Shown here: positions 18,244-26,854 of the stretch, piece by piece
Layout of the letters: each line of letters opens with the position of its first letter
Position numbering within the stretch: the stretch's first letter is position 1
Source of the DNA: JBDTNL01 sp039933785
Lineage (GTDB): Bacteria; Acidobacteriota; Thermoanaerobaculia; Multivoradales; JAGPDF01
Assembly: GCA_039933785.1 (NCBI GenBank)
Contig: JBDTNL010000004.1
Span: forward strand, 55,670-119,669
Reading direction: 5' to 3'
DNA length: 64,000 nt
The notes under the pieces: generated by a model
What the model saw: the letters and a program-made list of their open reading frames with translations, nothing else
What the model was told of the DNA's origin: nothing
The model's database searches: none
Position numbers and translations under genes: made by a program

Positions 18244-19551
18244 ATGTGGCTCCTCTACCAGATCGCGTTCGGCATCGTCCTGGTGCTCGCCGCCCCGGTG
18301 CTCCTGCTGCGCAAGGGGAGCCACTATTGGGCCACCTTGAGCGGGCGATTGGGCGGGTTTTCGGATACGACGGGCGGGGCCATTCCCCGTGGGGCGCTCT
18401 GGATGCACGCCGTTTCCGTTGGAGAGGCGGGGGTAGCCGCCACGCTCGCTCGGGCGCTTCCCGCCGTTCCCCTTCTGTTGACGACCATCACGCCCACGGG
18501 CCAGGCCCGAGCGAAGGTGGTGGTAGCAGGCCTGCCGCCGGGCAGCGCAGCCACCTACCTGCCCTTCGACTTCGGCTTCGCGGTGCGGCGCTTCTTCGGC
18601 CGCTTCGCGCCCGCGGCGCTCGTCCTGGTCGAGGGAGATCTCTGGCCCCTGGTCTTGCGGAGCGCCAAGCGGCAAGGGCTTCCCATCGTGGTGGTGAACG
18701 GACGGCTGAGCGACCGCGGCTTCGCACGGATGCGTCGACTGCGCCCCTTCCTTCTGCCGCTCCTCGGACGCGTCGATCGCTTCGCGGTGCAGGGTCCGGT
18801 CGACCGCGACCGTCTGGTGTCTCTGGGAGTCGACTCGGCGCGGATCACCATCACGGGCAACCTCAAATACGAGACCCCCGAGCCCCGGATCGACGAGGGT
18901 CTCGAGCGAAGGCTCATGGACCTGGCCGCCGGCCGGCCGGTTCTGCTTGCCGGATCCACCATGCCTGGGGAAGAGGAGCAGGTCCTCGACGGCTTCGCCG
19001 CTCTCGGCGGCGGAGCGCGGGCAATGCTGGTGCTCGCTCCGCGCCACCCCGAGCGCTTTGGCGCCGTCTCGGCGATGCTCGAAAGCCGCAGCATCTCCTT
19101 TCTCCGCCGGAGCCGGGTTGCTGCGGGAGCTCCGGCGCAGGCTGGGTCGCCGCCCGCGCTGGTGCTGCTCGATTCGGTCGGCGACCTCGCGGGGCTCTAC
19201 CGCATCGCCGCCGCCGCATTCGTCGGCGGCACGCTCTCGCCCACCGGCGGACACAACCCGCTCGAACCGGCCCGCTTCGCGGTACCGGTAGCCGTGGGGC
19301 CGTCGATGTTCAACTTCCGCGAGATGGCCGAGCACTTCGATCGCGCCCATGCCTGGCAAAGGGTCAGGGACGGCGGCGAGCTCGGCCGCGTTTGGCAGGG
19401 GTGGCTGTCCGACCCGTTGGCCGCTCGGGCGCTGGGGGAACGCGGCGCCGCTCTGCTCTTGGCTCACCGCGGCGCACTGGCGCGGACGATCGAGTTCCTT
19501 CAGCCCGTGCTCGCGGCCGTCGACGCCGCGCGACCAGCCGAGGTTTCGTGA
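18244..19551 (+). CDS. waaA: 3-deoxy-D-manno-octulosonic acid (Kdo) transferase
   Basis: 435 residues, typical for WaaA/KdtA. An N-terminal membrane anchor (LLYQIAFGIVLVLAAPVLLL) is followed by the N-domain with HAVSVGE (catalytic Glu region) and EGDLWPLVL (family ETELWP motif), and the C-domain with PRHPERF and FVGGTLSPTGGHNPLEPA. It transfers Kdo from CMP-Kdo to lipid IVA at the inner membrane. I chose ATG 18244, which follows TATACT by 9 bases; an in-frame ATG at 18181 lies upstream of this -10. The stop overlaps lpxK as GTGA. Confidence 0.93.
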   Translation: MWLLYQIAFGIVLVLAAPVLLLRKGSHYWATLSGRLGGFSDTTGGAIPRGALWMHAVSVGEAGVAATLARALPAVPLLLTTITPTGQARAKVVVAGLPPGSAATYLPFDFGFAVRRFFGRFAPAALVLVEGDLWPLVLRSAKRQGLPIVVVNGRLSDRGFARMRRLRPFLLPLLGRVDRFAVQGPVDRDRLVSLGVDSARITITGNLKYETPEPRIDEGLERRLMDLAAGRPVLLAGSTMPGEEEQVLDGFAALGGGARAMLVLAPRHPERFGAVSAMLESRSISFLRRSRVAAGAPAQAGSPPALVLLDSVGDLAGLYRIAAAAFVGGTLSPTGGHNPLEPARFAVPVAVGPSMFNFREMAEHFDRAHAWQRVRDGGELGRVWQGWLSDPLAARALGERGAALLLAHRGALARTIEFLQPVLAAVDAARPAEVS

Positions 19552-20579
19552 CCCTCGAGCCGCCGGCTCCGCCCCGTTCCCCCTGGCAACTCTTCTACGG
19601 CGCCGTGCATACTGCCCGGCGCCGCTGGTATCGCAAGCGCGCTCGGCATCTTCCCCGCCCGGTAATCAGCATCGGCAATCTGCATTTCGGTGGCACCGGG
19701 AAGACGCCGATGACGATCGCCGTCGCTGGCCATCTGCGCGATCGCGGCCGGCGCGTCGCCATCCTCTCTCGCGGCTATCGCCGGGCGCGCGGCGCCGACG
19801 TGCGCATCGTGAGCGCCGGCGACGGACCGCTTCTCGGGCCGCGCTCGGCCGGGGATGAGCCCGTGCTCATGGCCGGCGAGCTCCACGGCGTCGCCGTGCT
19901 CGTCGGTCGCGATCGCACCAGCGCCGGTCTGCATGCGATGACTCGCCTGCCGCAGCCGCCTGACATCTTCGTCCTCGACGACGGCTTCTCACATCTCGCC
20001 CTGGCGAGGGACCTCGACTTGCTGCTCTTTCCGATCAGCGACCCCTTCGCCGGCGGCCGGCTGGCGCCCTCGGGCAGACTGCGCGAGCCGCTCGCGGCCG
20101 CGAGCCGGGCCGACGCGGTCGTCTTGACCGGCGTCACTGAAGGCGACACTGCAAGCGGCGCCGGGCTCGCCGCCGGGCTCCGTTCTCGGGGTTTCGCCGG
20201 CCCCGGTTTCTCCAGTCGAACCATCGCTGGGGAGCCTCGCGATGAGCGCGGCGAGCCGCTCTGTCCCGGAACGCGCGTCGTGCTTGCCGCCGGGATTGCT
20301 CGACCCGAAGGTTTCTTCGCCTCCGCGCGAGCGTGGGGTCTCGAAGTCGTCGCGACGATCGCCTTTCCGGACCACCACGACTTTCCTCGGAGCTCGCTGG
20401 CGCGATTGGAACGCGCGGCACGCGACGGCAACGCCGAGGCCATCTTGCTCACCGCCAAGGATCTGGTGAAGCTTCGCGGGCGCAGCGCGGTGCGGCTCGC
20501 CGAGCTGCCGGTGTGCGCGGAGCCCGAGCGGGATTTCTGGACTTGGCTCGATGGCCAGGTGCAGGGCTTTGCGCAATGA
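19548..20579 (+). CDS. lpxK: Tetraacyldisaccharide 4'-kinase
   Basis: 343 residues from GTG 19548. The LpxK signature is clear: P-loop SIGNLHFGGTGKTP near residue 43, LSRGYRR, DEPVLMA, and LDDGFSH (family DDGFQH). The C-terminal half has VVLAAGIARPEGFF, FPDHHDF and LLTAKDLVKL. The enzyme phosphorylates the 4' position of the lipid A disaccharide, using ATP, on the cytosolic face of the inner membrane. Coupled to waaA upstream and to the LpxL-like gene downstream by 4-base overlaps, forming a lipid A assembly unit. Confidence 0.93.
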   Translation: MTLEPPAPPRSPWQLFYGAVHTARRRWYRKRARHLPRPVISIGNLHFGGTGKTPMTIAVAGHLRDRGRRVAILSRGYRRARGADVRIVSAGDGPLLGPRSAGDEPVLMAGELHGVAVLVGRDRTSAGLHAMTRLPQPPDIFVLDDGFSHLALARDLDLLLFPISDPFAGGRLAPSGRLREPLAAASRADAVVLTGVTEGDTASGAGLAAGLRSRGFAGPGFSSRTIAGEPRDERGEPLCPGTRVVLAAGIARPEGFFASARAWGLEVVATIAFPDHHDFPRSSLARLERAARDGNAEAILLTAKDLVKLRGRSAVRLAELPVCAEPERDFWTWLDGQVQGFAQ

Positions 20580-21091
20580 ACGCACTCGACCGAATCGCGG
20601 AGTGGCTCGGCCTGCCTCCTGATTGGCGGCGGCTGGACGATCGCACGCTCTGCCGACGGCTGAGGCTCGAGGGTTTCGAGCATCTGCACGCCGCGCGCGC
20701 CAAGGCGCCCAGCATCCTCTGGTTCGGCGGCAGCCGGGGCGAACCAAGCCTCGCCGAACGCGTCTTGCGGTTGTATGGGGGAGATCCTCAGGCGCGGCTT
20801 TCCGTACTACCGGAATCCGTGCCCGAATCACCTGGCACCCAGACATTCATCGAGGTTCCGTTTCGCGACGGCTCGGCGCCCTGCTCTTTGCGGCTGGCGG
20901 AGCAGGCTCTGCGGCAGGGCGCGGCGCTATTGCCGATTTTCGGCCGCCGGGTTCACGGTGACGGCCTCGCGGCATTCCGGGTCGTGATCGGCGAGGCGCT
21001 CCTGCCACTGGGCACCGACGCGGCGAGCTTGACGCGCCGCGCGGTGGCCCGCATCGAGACCCTCGAGCGAGACATTCTCAGCCGAAGGTGA
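20576..21091 (+). CDS. Short degenerate LpxL/HtrB-like protein
   Basis: 171 residues, against about 290-310 for LpxL-type acyltransferases. It matches the family pattern loosely: LRLEGFEHLHAARAKAPSI, then FIEVPFRDGSAPCSLRLAEQ, then GAALLPIFGRRVHGDG. The N-terminal membrane anchor is missing, and where the catalytic HX4D motif belongs it has WFGGSRGEPS with no His. As read it should not be a normal secondary acyltransferase. It may be a relic, a regulatory subunit or a different activity. It overlaps lpxK as ATGA (20576-20579), so it is still translated as part of the lipid A operon. Confidence 0.65.
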   Translation: MNALDRIAEWLGLPPDWRRLDDRTLCRRLRLEGFEHLHAARAKAPSILWFGGSRGEPSLAERVLRLYGGDPQARLSVLPESVPESPGTQTFIEVPFRDGSAPCSLRLAEQALRQGAALLPIFGRRVHGDGLAAFRVVIGEALLPLGTDAASLTRRAVARIETLERDILSRR

Positions 21092-21127
21092 AACATCGCC
21101 CCCCGCCGAGCGTTAAAGAGTCGTCCC

Positions 21128-22789
21128 ATGAGCCCTCGCAGAGTCTTCTGGATGCAGATCCTCCTCGGCAGCATGCTGGCCACACGGTTGATCGCGGCGC
21201 CGCTCAGTCTGCAATCACTGAGCCTCGATCTCCCGGGCCCGCCGGCCGCGGTGCTGTCGGCCGATGTCGATGGCGACGGCGCGCGCGACCTCGTCGTGCT
21301 GGCGCTTTCGACGGCCTGGGATCAAATCGATGTCGAAGAGACGTCGCACATGGATGAGGTGCTCGGGCTGGTCGAGGTCATGACCGTCGTACCTGCGCTG
21401 CTCGAGCATCGCGAGCTCGACGTCTTCCGCGGCCGGCCCGGAGGCACTTTCGAAACGACGCCGATCACCTTGGCGGTCGACAGCTCGGTCCTCTCACTCG
21501 CCGCCGTGCCACCGGGCGCGGCGATCCTGGCACTCACCGATCACGGTGTTTCGCGCCTCGCCTTCACCACTGGCGAAGCCGGCCCGGCGCTCGCCCTCGA
21601 ACCGTTGATCGAGGACACGCCGGTATTACAGGGCTCGGGGACCTTTGTACCGGACCTGATGGCGGTGGTGGACCTCGACGGCGACGGCAAGCCCGATCTG
21701 TTGTTCCCCACCCCGAACGGGGTCGCGGTCTATCTCGCCGAGGGCGGCGGGTTCGCCAAGCGCGCCGCCGCCCGGCTCGACCTTCCCATGGACGACCCCA
21801 AGGACGCAGGCGGCCGCCTGCAACGCCACTACCCGCTGCCGGTCGTGCGCGACCTGGACGGAGACGGCCGGCCGGATCTGCTCATTCAGCATCCGCGGCG
21901 GGGATGGAACGAATTCCAGATCTGGCGGGGCCTCGGCGGAGGCCGTTTCGCGTCGCCCGTGTCGCCGCTCCGGGCTCGTCCCTCCGCTGCCAAGGAGGCC
22001 AATCCGAGCGTGGTCTATTTCGGCGACCTGGACGGCGACCATCGCGCCGAGTACGTCCTCCAGGAGAGCTTCGAGCCCGGCCAGGACGCCGGCATGCGCG
22101 AGGAGCTGCACCACGCGAAGGAGCCTCCGTTCACGTACCGGTTGTCGCATATCAAGGGCGACCTCACGCCTGAAGACCGACCCTTTCGCGAATTTCGCGC
22201 TACCGGCTATTCGTTCGAGAACGGCGGCGGCAGCGTGCACCTGCCCGGCGGACTGCGCGACTTGAACGGCGATGGACGGCAGGATTTGGTGGCGTTGACC
22301 CTCGATTTCTCACTCTTTCAAGCGGTTCGCGTGCTGACCACCAAGCGCATCGGTATCGGACTCGATTTCCACATCTACTGCCAGCAAGCGGACGGCAATT
22401 TCCGCGCAGTTCCCAATCTCAATCTGTCGGGCAAGTTCACCCTCGACCTGAACGACCTGCGAATCGGCAACCTCGCTCAATTCGCCGGCGACTTCGATGG
22501 CGATGGCTTGATCGACTTCCTGCAAGTCGGCCGCGGCAAGACCGCAGCCATTCATCGCGGCCGGCGTGACTGCTCCTATCCGGGCCGGCCCGACGCCGAG
22601 ATCGAGCTTCGAGAAGAGCCGGCGGATTTGGGCCTTCTCCGCGTCGAGGACTTCAACGGCGACGGCCGGGCCGACCTGCTGCTCATTCAGCCGCAGGGTC
22701 CCAGCAAGTCGGCCGAGGCCGGCGGCGAAGCGGCGCCTTCAAGCCCCGTGCGACTCGATCTCTATCTGAGTCCGGCGGCGATTCCATGA
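21128..22789 (+). CDS. Secreted FG-GAP/VCBS-repeat protein
   Basis: 553 residues with a signal peptide (FWMQILLGSMLATRLIAAP). At least five FG-GAP-type calcium loops are visible (DVDGDGARDLVV, DLDGDGKPDLLF, DLDGDGRPDLLI, DLDGDHRAEYVL, DLNGDGRQDLVA, DFDGDGLIDFL), consistent with a beta-propeller. There is no enzyme motif. The location between lipid A/Kdo genes and the heptosyltransferase, and the tandem with a second FG-GAP gene, suggest a periplasmic or surface role in the same envelope process; this is inference. Confidence 0.85.
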   Translation: MSPRRVFWMQILLGSMLATRLIAAPLSLQSLSLDLPGPPAAVLSADVDGDGARDLVVLALSTAWDQIDVEETSHMDEVLGLVEVMTVVPALLEHRELDVFRGRPGGTFETTPITLAVDSSVLSLAAVPPGAAILALTDHGVSRLAFTTGEAGPALALEPLIEDTPVLQGSGTFVPDLMAVVDLDGDGKPDLLFPTPNGVAVYLAEGGGFAKRAAARLDLPMDDPKDAGGRLQRHYPLPVVRDLDGDGRPDLLIQHPRRGWNEFQIWRGLGGGRFASPVSPLRARPSAAKEANPSVVYFGDLDGDHRAEYVLQESFEPGQDAGMREELHHAKEPPFTYRLSHIKGDLTPEDRPFREFRATGYSFENGGGSVHLPGGLRDLNGDGRQDLVALTLDFSLFQAVRVLTTKRIGIGLDFHIYCQQADGNFRAVPNLNLSGKFTLDLNDLRIGNLAQFAGDFDGDGLIDFLQVGRGKTAAIHRGRRDCSYPGRPDAEIELREEPADLGLLRVEDFNGDGRADLLLIQPQGPSKSAEAGGEAAPSSPVRLDLYLSPAAIP

Positions 22790-24333
22790 AAGTCATTCAC
22801 CTCGCCGCGACCCTGGCGCTGACACTCACCGCCGGCGCGTATGCCGCAGCCGACAAGAAGGCGCCGCCGCCTGCGCCACCGCCGCCCGGTGTGCGCGCCA
22901 CGACGGGTGCCGGCTACCGACGGATCGAAGTGGTTCCCGAGGGTCGGCTGCTCGGCGTTGTGGCGCCACTCACCAAGGACGGCCAACGCCGCATCGTGCT
23001 CCTGATGGCGCCCGCCGACGGCGCCGGTCCGCGTAGCGTGGCCGAGCTGTTATTTCAGGGGCCCCTCGAGCCCGCGCTCCATACCTTGGCTGAGAAGCTC
23101 TCGCCCGGGATCGACGCGATCGACGCCATCGATCTCGACGGCGATGGTGCGCAGGAAGTTGTGTTGGGCGAGCCTGGGCATTTGTACTGGGTAACGGACG
23201 GCGGTGCTCGTGCGCTCGATGCACCCGGCTGGTTCGATCTCCTGGCTCCCTGGCCGAACAAGCTGCGGGTGCCGTCCGAGCTACCGCTCCTGGTCACCGC
23301 ACAGGCGGGACGGCTGCGATGCTTTGCTCCCGCCGGATCGGCTCTGCGACAGGTTTGCGATCAGCCGCTCCCCTTGACCGCAGAGCGCGAGCCCCGCGGG
23401 CTTTTTCTCCAAACGCCAGCGGTCAACGCCATCCTTCGTCCGCAAAAAGCACCGCTCATCGCAATCGGACCTCAGTCGATCGACAAGCGGCGACTCCGCA
23501 CTCTGGTGATCGATCCGCAGGTGACTCACCCGCAGGTCGTGTCGGGACCCGCGGCCCCCGCTGCCACCGTCGACGTGGTCGCCGCCTCCGCCGGGTCAGA
23601 GATTCCCAATCCGTTCGACGCCTGGTCTCGGCTGCCGACTCCTGAGCAGGTGCAGGACAGCTGGTACTTCCTGCTCGGCGGCAAGCCGGTGCTGGCGGTC
23701 TCGACGGTCAATGCCGACAAGCTCGGAATCTTCGAGCACCTGAAACTCCGCGTCTTCCGTCTCGCCGCCGATCGCACGCGCGTCGGGCGCGGGCCGGTGC
23801 TCGCGGTCGAAACCGAGAGCCCGCGCTGGCACGATCTGGCGCTCGTCGCCGGTGACCTGAACGGCGACGGTAACGACGACTTGGTGCTCATCGAGCCGAA
23901 GGGCATGGATGGCAAGCCGATCCTGGCGCAGGCGTTTCTGGGCGATGCCTCCGGCGGCCTGCGGCAGGCAGGCAACCCGTCGAAGCTCGATCTTGAAGGC
24001 GTGCTGTGGAGCTACGGTCAAGATGTCACTGGCGACGGCCGTCCAGACTTGGTCGCCGCAGGGACCGATCGCCTGCAAGTCTTCGCCGGCCAAGTTCCGG
24101 ATCGCAAGGGCCCGCTCATCGAGACTGCCGCGATCGGTATTCCGCTGGCCGTCGGCGAACCTGGCCAAGTCGAAGTGCAGATCGGATCGAAGGGCGTCAA
24201 GTCGCGCACCGAGCGCTACGGCTGGATGCGCCCGGTAGTGGCCGATCTCGACGGCGACCGGCGCGGCGAGATCCTGCTGCTGGCGCTCGATCGCGACGGC
24301 CCCGGCGTGCTCGAAGTGATCACCTGGCGATAG
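22786..24333 (+). CDS. Second secreted FG-GAP-repeat protein
   Basis: 515 residues; signal peptide MKVIHLAATLALTLTAGAYA, then a Pro-rich linker (APPPAPPPPG) and FG-GAP-type loops (DLDGDGAQEVVL, DLNGDGNDDLVL, DVTGDGRPDLVA, DLDGDRRGEILL). The start overlaps the preceding paralog as ATGA, so the two are made together and could form a heteromer. Probably a beta-propeller exported to the periplasm or surface. No catalytic residues recognised. Confidence 0.83.
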   Translation: MKVIHLAATLALTLTAGAYAAADKKAPPPAPPPPGVRATTGAGYRRIEVVPEGRLLGVVAPLTKDGQRRIVLLMAPADGAGPRSVAELLFQGPLEPALHTLAEKLSPGIDAIDAIDLDGDGAQEVVLGEPGHLYWVTDGGARALDAPGWFDLLAPWPNKLRVPSELPLLVTAQAGRLRCFAPAGSALRQVCDQPLPLTAEREPRGLFLQTPAVNAILRPQKAPLIAIGPQSIDKRRLRTLVIDPQVTHPQVVSGPAAPAATVDVVAASAGSEIPNPFDAWSRLPTPEQVQDSWYFLLGGKPVLAVSTVNADKLGIFEHLKLRVFRLAADRTRVGRGPVLAVETESPRWHDLALVAGDLNGDGNDDLVLIEPKGMDGKPILAQAFLGDASGGLRQAGNPSKLDLEGVLWSYGQDVTGDGRPDLVAAGTDRLQVFAGQVPDRKGPLIETAAIGIPLAVGEPGQVEVQIGSKGVKSRTERYGWMRPVVADLDGDRRGEILLLALDRDGPGVLEVITWR

Positions 24334-24359
24334 CTGAGCTCAGCGCGAAGGCTGGCTGA

Positions 24360-24365
24360 TACGGT
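24360..24365 (+). promoter_or_regulatory. Candidate -10 for leaderless waaF
   Basis: TACGGT is followed by exactly 6 bases and then GTG 24372, so initiation would fall on the start codon. No clear -35 at 16-18 bases. No Shine-Dalgarno is present. Confidence 0.35.
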
Positions 24366-24371
24366 TCGCGC

Positions 24372-25445
24372 GTGCGAACCTTGGTGGTCACACCGAAGTG
24401 GGTGGGCGACACGCTCATGGCGCTGCCGGCCATCGAGGCGATCGCCGCGAGTGGCCGCGAAGTCGTCGCGCTTGCCAAGCGTCCGCTGCATTCGCTGCTC
24501 CGCCTTTCACCCGCGGTTCACGAGTTGGTCGAGCGCGACGCCGATGACGCAGTGACCATCGCCAGCCTGCGCGACGCGCAATGCGACGAAGCGATCCTGC
24601 TGCAGGCCTCGGTGCGCGCCGCCTGGCTGCCGAAGAAAGCCGGCATCGCGCGGCGTTGGGGTTACAAGGGCACGCTACGGGGCGAGGCCCTGCTCCGCCC
24701 ACCGGTCCCTCACCTCGGCCGCTTCGTGAGTTGGGCGGCGGCGGCGCCGCTGCGCTCGGCTTTCGTTAGCCCTGGGGTTTCGGCCCCAGACACGCGCCGC
24801 CGGCCACAGATCGAGGACTTCCGCGAGTTGCTCGCCGCCATCGGCATCGCGCCGCCAGCGAGTTGGGTGCCGCGCCTCGAACTGTCCGAGGCGGCGCTCG
24901 CCGCGGGGCGCGAGCGCCTGCAGCGCGCGCACATCGATCCCGATGGCAGCCCCCTGGTGGCGCTCTTCCCGGGCGCCGAATTCGGACCTGCCAAGCGTTG
25001 GCCGTGGCTGCGCTTCGCCGAGCTGGCGCGGGCGCTCCGTCGGGACATCCCGGGCTGCCGGATCATCCTCGTCGGCGGCCCGGCCGAGCTGTGGCTGGCG
25101 GTGCGGGTCCATGAAGAGAGCGGCCATCTGCATCCGGTGATCGGACCCGACCTCGACCTGGCCGGCCTCGCCGGCGTGCTCGCCTTTTGCGACGTCCTGG
25201 TCACCAATGATTCCGGACCGATGCACCTCGCTGCGGCTCTCGACGTGCATTGCGTCGCACTGTTCGGACCGACCAACGCCACGCGCACCGCACCGGCGGG
25301 CGCTGGTCACATAGTCCTCCAACGAGACCTCTGGTGCCGGCCCTGTATGCGCCGGCGCTGTCCGCTGCTGCACCACCGCTGTATGACCGAGATCTCGGTC
25401 GAACAAGCTCTCGAAGCCTGCCGCGCACAACTCCTCGTGCCCTGA
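24372..25445 (+). CDS. waaF: ADP-heptose:LPS heptosyltransferase (GT9, WaaF-like)
   Basis: 357 residues. The GT9 fold is shown by the N-terminal VVTPKWVGDTLMALPAIEAI, the mid-protein FPGAEFGPAKRWPWLRFAEL and the donor-site block LVTNDSGPMHLAAALDV with ALFGPTNA. A Cys-rich tail (CRPCMRRRCPLLHHRC) is typical of WaaF. It adds heptose to the inner core on Kdo. It starts with GTG and no Shine-Dalgarno, but with a -10-like hexamer 6 bases upstream. Heptose biosynthesis genes are not in the window. Confidence 0.92.
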   Translation: MRTLVVTPKWVGDTLMALPAIEAIAASGREVVALAKRPLHSLLRLSPAVHELVERDADDAVTIASLRDAQCDEAILLQASVRAAWLPKKAGIARRWGYKGTLRGEALLRPPVPHLGRFVSWAAAAPLRSAFVSPGVSAPDTRRRPQIEDFRELLAAIGIAPPASWVPRLELSEAALAAGRERLQRAHIDPDGSPLVALFPGAEFGPAKRWPWLRFAELARALRRDIPGCRIILVGGPAELWLAVRVHEESGHLHPVIGPDLDLAGLAGVLAFCDVLVTNDSGPMHLAAALDVHCVALFGPTNATRTAPAGAGHIVLQRDLWCRPCMRRRCPLLHHRCMTEISVEQALEACRAQLLVP

Positions 25446-25498
25446 GCAGCGACTCCTCGGGTCGGCCGGCGAAGATCTGCCGTCAGTTCTCCGTCTTG

Positions 25499-25504
25499 TA
25501 TAGT
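25499..25504 (+). promoter_or_regulatory. Candidate -10 for the metalloprotease gene, with a normal leader
   Basis: TATAGT lies 92 bases before ATG 25597, and a strong GAGGAGG ribosome site stands before that ATG. This gene is therefore a leadered contrast to the leaderless-type genes of the window. Confidence 0.4.
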
Positions 25505-25596
25505 GCCGCCACAATTCCGTTGGCTTGCGCCGCAGCGTTCAAACAAGAACGGCGGCGATTTGCAGGTCGTCCCCATGAGGGCGAGGAGGTCGATGC

Positions 25597-26724
25597 ATGT
25601 CCAGTCTCGTCGAGAAGGCTGCATTTGCTCTGTCGCTTGCTAAGCGAAGTCTGTTGATCGGAAGCCTCGCGCTGTGGGTCGGCACGGCCGCGATGGCCGC
25701 AACGACTGGGTCGACGGCAGGGTTGTCGAGTCGCCTGGAGGTCGATCGCGCCGCGGTCGGAGTCGGCGAGGACGTCACGTTGCGCTACACCCTGCACAAC
25801 GATTCAGCGCAGGATCTGCGGGTGGTCTATTGGCAGACTCCGCTGCGCGGCGTGTTCAATGACTTGTTCGATGTCCGCGTGGACGGCCAACCGGTGCGCT
25901 ACGTCGGACGCTTGTACAAGTGGGCAACACCACGCGACCAGGACTTCATCCGCATCCCGGCCGGCGGCGAAGTGTCGGCCGACGTCGAGCTCTCGGCGGT
26001 GTACGAAATCGCGAAGAGCGGCGCGTACACGATCAACTACCGCTTGCGCCCGCGCGAGCCAATGATCGTTCTCGACGCCTCGGCGGAGGGTGAGCGGACC
26101 CTGAGCGTCGACACCGACAAGGTGCGTTCCAACACCGTCAGCCTCTCGATCGAGCGCGACGAGGACGCCGAAGCCCGGCGCTCGCAGCCGTTCGATTTCG
26201 ACGACGACAATGCGGCGCGCGTCGACCCGACCTACGTCACGCCGGGCTACGTGAGCTGCTCGAGCTCGCGCCAGACGACTCTGCGAAGCGCCCTCGGCGC
26301 CGCCGAGACGATGTCGAGCAAGGGCAAGGCCTATCTCGCTGCGGGTAAGAAGGACTCGGGCTACACCACATGGTTTGGAACCTACAGCGCCACGAACTAC
26401 TCCAAGGTGACCACGCACTTCAACAACATCTACAGCGTGTTCAACAGCAAGACGGTCACCTTCTACTGCGACTGCACGGATAGCTCGTACGCCTATGTGT
26501 ACGCGAATCAGCCCTACAAGATCCACCTCTGCAGCGCCTTCTGGCGCGCGCCGCTCACCGGCATCGACTCCAAGGGCGGCACTCTGGTGCACGAGTGCAG
26601 CCACTTCACCGTGGTCGCCTCGACCGACGATTGGGCCTACGGCACGGCGGGCTGTCAGGGGTTGTCGACCGCCAAGAAGATCGACAACGCCGACTGTCAC
26701 GAGTACTTCGCTGAGACCAAATAG
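25597..26724 (+). CDS. Secreted M35-type (aspzincin) metalloendopeptidase
   Basis: 375 residues. A signal peptide (LLIGSLALWVGTAAMA) is followed by an immunoglobulin-like propeptide region (about 45-185) and a C-terminal catalytic domain (about 215-375). GTLVHECSH (His332, Glu333, His336) with ASTDDWAYG downstream gives the HExxH plus Asp zinc site of deuterolysin/peptidyl-Lys metalloendopeptidases; IHLCSAFW and NADCHEYFAE are also family features. It probably cleaves on the N-terminal side of lysines in external proteins. Several Cys pairs suggest disulfides. ATG preceded by GAGGAGG; followed by a strong terminator. Confidence 0.9.
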   Translation: MSSLVEKAAFALSLAKRSLLIGSLALWVGTAAMAATTGSTAGLSSRLEVDRAAVGVGEDVTLRYTLHNDSAQDLRVVYWQTPLRGVFNDLFDVRVDGQPVRYVGRLYKWATPRDQDFIRIPAGGEVSADVELSAVYEIAKSGAYTINYRLRPREPMIVLDASAEGERTLSVDTDKVRSNTVSLSIERDEDAEARRSQPFDFDDDNAARVDPTYVTPGYVSCSSSRQTTLRSALGAAETMSSKGKAYLAAGKKDSGYTTWFGTYSATNYSKVTTHFNNIYSVFNSKTVTFYCDCTDSSYAYVYANQPYKIHLCSAFWRAPLTGIDSKGGTLVHECSHFTVVASTDDWAYGTAGCQGLSTAKKIDNADCHEYFAETK

Positions 26725-26750
26725 TTCTCGGCGGCAGTTTGCGAACCGCG

Positions 26751-26783
26751 CGGGGAGCGGGCCACGGCTCGCTCCCCGTTTTT
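26751..26783 (+). terminator. Rho-independent terminator after the metalloprotease gene
   Basis: CGGGGAGCG (26751-26759) pairs with CGCTCCCCG (26770-26778) across a 10-base loop and runs straight into TTTTT (26779-26783). This is the clearest intrinsic terminator in the window. Confidence 0.85.
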
Positions 26784-26854
26784 CGTTTCCGGACCAAGAG
26801 GCTCGGCCGGGCGGCATGCGAGAATTGACCCGCCCCGACCCCCGGAACTTCGCC

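Noticed and set aside
18246..19547. A long plus-strand frame continuous with lpxK
   Set aside because: Its first 434 codons are the shifted frame of waaA; only the part from GTG 19548 is LpxK.
26816..26854. Longer start (ATG 26816) for the ThrE-like exporter
   Set aside because: The extra 13 residues are Arg/Pro-rich, lack a ribosome site at usable distance, and a -10-like GAGAAT follows the ATG.
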